This document shows, piece after piece, positions 5,069 to 6,680 of a stretch of DNA of 6,680 nt. Below the pieces are notes generated by a model, which ran no database searches, was not told the origin of the DNA, and saw only the letters and a program-made list of their open reading frames with translations. Origin of the DNA: Chitinophaga pinensis (GTDB lineage Bacteria > Bacteroidota > Bacteroidia > Chitinophagales > Chitinophagaceae); contig CALQKL020000122.1 of NCBI GenBank assembly GCA_943331145.2, positions 1 through 6,680 of the forward strand, given 5' to 3'. Both the position numbers and the translations under genes were made by a program. Each line of letters begins with the position of its first letter. Within the stretch, counting starts at the first letter, position 1.

Positions 5069-5944
5069 TTAAACGGATACTTTGGGTTGTAAAATATGAT
5101 CGAATTCGCCCTTGTTTATTTTTTCTGACAAATTTTTCCAGTCAATATCAGGACTTGTCAAATCTTTTTCAAGATGTGTCCCAATTGCGGGAATAGGTAC
5201 ATAAAGTGTGTATTTTCTGCGATTGAAAAAATATTTAAAACTGCGCTTAACTGCAACTTTTAAAATTCTGTAGGATTCTTTGTGTGTAAAATAAAACTGG
5301 ATATACTTTAAAGGATTATAAATAAACGTTTTTGTCATTACCAGCCACAAGGCACAATCATTATTTCCTTTTGAATAAGTCAGTAATAAATCTTTCGTAC
5401 GCAACAAGGTATTTTTTGTGGTCATAAATGTAAGACAAGTAGAGCTGTCACTCATCCATTGATGCCCTGCAAAATCAATATAATGTTTTTTATGTTGGTG
5501 AATGGGATGCGTAAACGTATCCGTATGCAAATAACAAGAGGCAAAATCAATTTTTTTATTATCCCTTATTAGTGATACCATTTTATGAAATTCATTTGGT
5601 ACATATAGATAATCATCTTCCGCAAAATATACAACATCGGAATATTTTTGCTCAGAAAGCAAATCGATTTGTAGTTTAAAAGTCGCCAAATTTCCTATCG
5701 CATTTGTTTCTATAATGTCAACATCTTCATTGTCAAAAATAGCATTTATAAGGTCTACATAAATCGAAGGGCATCCATCAAGAATGAAAAAATATTTAAT
5801 TTTTAAATTTGATGTAGAAAGCTTGAATGATTTTAAACAAACGCTTACTAACTCGAATTTGTCATATGAAAAAATAATGGGTTGCTTTGATACTTTGGGG
5901 TAAATTCTCCAAGCAACAGCTACATCATATTTTTTATTCATCAT
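5069..5944 (-). CDS. Probable GT-A type glycosyltransferase
   Basis: Likely transfers a sugar from a nucleotide donor onto the growing oligosaccharide; donor and acceptor are unknown. The 291-residue product begins with the beta-strand YDVAVAWRIYP (6-16). YFFILDGCP (51-59) and VDIIETNAIGNLATF (75-89) fit a GT-A Rossmann-like half. DVVYFAEDDYLYVPNEF (103-119) places EDD where the metal-binding DXD of GT2-like enzymes should be. SDSSTCLTFM (165-174) and NDCALWL (195-201) may form the acceptor side. PAIGTHLEKDLTSPDIDW (252-269) is a conserved-looking tail seen in some capsule glycosyltransferases. I cannot name a specific family with certainty. The gene starts with ATGATG; the second ATG three bases on is equally possible. 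It is the first gene of the three-gene minus-strand operon and is divergent from the rhamnosyltransferase gene. Confidence 0.75.
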   Translation of the reverse strand: MMNKKYDVAVAWRIYPKVSKQPIIFSYDKFELVSVCLKSFKLSTSNLKIKYFFILDGCPSIYVDLINAIFDNEDVDIIETNAIGNLATFKLQIDLLSEQKYSDVVYFAEDDYLYVPNEFHKMVSLIRDNKKIDFASCYLHTDTFTHPIHQHKKHYIDFAGHQWMSDSSTCLTFMTTKNTLLRTKDLLLTYSKGNNDCALWLVMTKTFIYNPLKYIQFYFTHKESYRILKVAVKRSFKYFFNRRKYTLYVPIPAIGTHLEKDLTSPDIDWKNLSEKINKGEFDHILQPKVSV

Positions 5945-6065
5945 TTAAAGTTAAATAAATTAATTTATAATGAAATTGATTTCGTTTCTTTGGCAAGATA
6001 AGATTCTTATGCAATTGCTATATTATTTTATTAAAAAACAAGCACAATTTAAAATAGTTATTTAA
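5945..6065. promoter_or_regulatory. Divergent promoter region between the two glycosyltransferase genes
   Basis: This 121-base, very AT-rich spacer must carry the start signals for both directions unless transcription enters from outside. The minus strand shows TAACTTTA just before the ATGATG start, one base off the TAnnTTTG box. The plus strand shows TTTCTTTG (5985-5992), also one base off. Two adjacent palindromes, ATAAG-ATT-CTTAT (5998-6010) and GCAATTGC (6011-6018), lie near the middle and could be an operator. None of these is strong alone. Confidence 0.35.
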
Positions 6066-6680
6066 ATGAAATTGGCAGGCTCAGTTATTTTGTATAACCC
6101 AGACTCAAGCGTTATAAATAATATAAATACCTACATTGGGATGGTTAGTGTTTTATACGTTATTGATAATTCTATACAATCCAACGATTATATTTTGGCT
6201 GAATTAAAAAAAAACAACAAAATAAAAATCACTCAAAACAATGAAAATTTAGGCGTAGCTACCGGATTGAATATTGCTGCAAGGATGGCAATAAAAGATA
6301 ATTATCATTGGTTACTTACCATGGATCAGGACTCCTCATTTAGCCATGATAACATTTTAAATTTCGAGAATTTTTTCAATCAATTTAATTCAGATATCAA
6401 CATTGGAATAATGTGCCCCAATACCGAAATTGGCAGTAATATGCCCGATATTATTGAAAATGAGCACTCAATAACTTCAGGAGGCATAATTAATTTAAAC
6501 GCATATAACAAAGTAGGAGGGTTCGACGATTACCTTTTTATTGATGAGGTTGATGCTGATTTTTCTTACAAAGTTGTCATGAATGGATATAAGGTTTTAA
6601 AATTTCCTAATATACATATGAATCATAAATTGGGTGAAAGTAAATTACTTGGATACTTTAATTATTTTTTCAAAAAGGAA
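6066..6680 (+). CDS. GT2 rhamnosyltransferase-like glycosyltransferase (partial, 3' end beyond window)
   Basis: The frame from ATG at 6066 is open through the last base and gives 205 residues. The start MKLAGSVILYNPD matches the first beta-strand of family 2 glycosyltransferases of the RfbF/rhamnosyltransferase group, which usually begin with VTYNP-like motifs. ENLGVATGLNIA (60-71) is the nucleotide-binding N.GvA.G.N motif. LLTMDQDS (83-90) carries the DXD equivalent. TSGGIINLNAYNKVGGFDD (137-155) and LFIDEVDADFSYK (157-169) match the SSGs.I...a...vGgFDE and LFID.VD.E blocks, the latter with Ala in place of the common Ile and Asp in place of Glu. NHKLGES (186-192) is the conserved H.LG motif. 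By family it would transfer rhamnose or a similar deoxysugar from dTDP-rhamnose to the oligosaccharide on the cytoplasmic side. It is divergent from the other polysaccharide genes and probably opens another operon of the same locus. About a third of the usual length is missing. Confidence 0.88.
   Translation, partial: MKLAGSVILYNPDSSVINNINTYIGMVSVLYVIDNSIQSNDYILAELKKNNKIKITQNNENLGVATGLNIAARMAIKDNYHWLLTMDQDSSFSHDNILNFENFFNQFNSDINIGIMCPNTEIGSNMPDIIENEHSITSGGIINLNAYNKVGGFDDYLFIDEVDADFSYKVVMNGYKVLKFPNIHMNHKLGESKLLGYFNYFFKKE

Overview
The window is AT-rich Bacteroidota DNA. The main signs are an E. coli-type PurB, a short MqnA with a GTG start, start regions carrying TAnnTTTG-like -7 boxes rather than Shine-Dalgarno sequences, and intergenic tracts of short A/C-rich tandem repeats of a kind common in Flavobacteriia and Chitinophagia. 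MqnA (futalosine route to menaquinone) fits Chitinophagia or other non-flavobacterial Bacteroidota somewhat better than typical Flavobacteriaceae. That placement is inference.

Left half (1-2577), housekeeping. purB (adenylosuccinate lyase) lies on the minus strand and mqnA (chorismate dehydratase) on the plus strand, divergently arranged around a 292-base spacer. Both flanks of purB are filled with non-coding micro-repeats: 7-mer, 8-mer and 9-mer tandems plus a C5/G5 inverted repeat. The classes recur in the same order on both sides of the gene. A seven-copy G-free 9-mer array sits just upstream of the mqnA start.

Middle (2578-2774). mqnA and the first polysaccharide gene converge on a spacer holding three successive palindromes. 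Two of them share GGTTTAAAC-like cores, and the set resembles REP/BIME elements. An imperfect 20-base direct repeat that covers the stop codons of both genes flanks this cassette. The last hairpin has a T-tract and probably terminates mqnA.

Right half (2775-6680), the edge of a surface-polysaccharide locus. A minus-strand operon reads glycosyltransferase, then FkbM-type methyltransferase, then a Wzx-like flippase. A divergent plus-strand gene, cut by the window end, encodes a GT2 rhamnosyltransferase-like enzyme. Together they suggest synthesis, methylation and export of a lipid-linked oligosaccharide (O-antigen, capsule or exopolysaccharide). This half is visibly more AT-rich than purB/mqnA, and the flippase gene has several 8-9 base homopolymers.

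No RNA gene, CRISPR array, transposase or defence system is visible. The most unusual material is the intergenic repeat architecture, not a new protein system.
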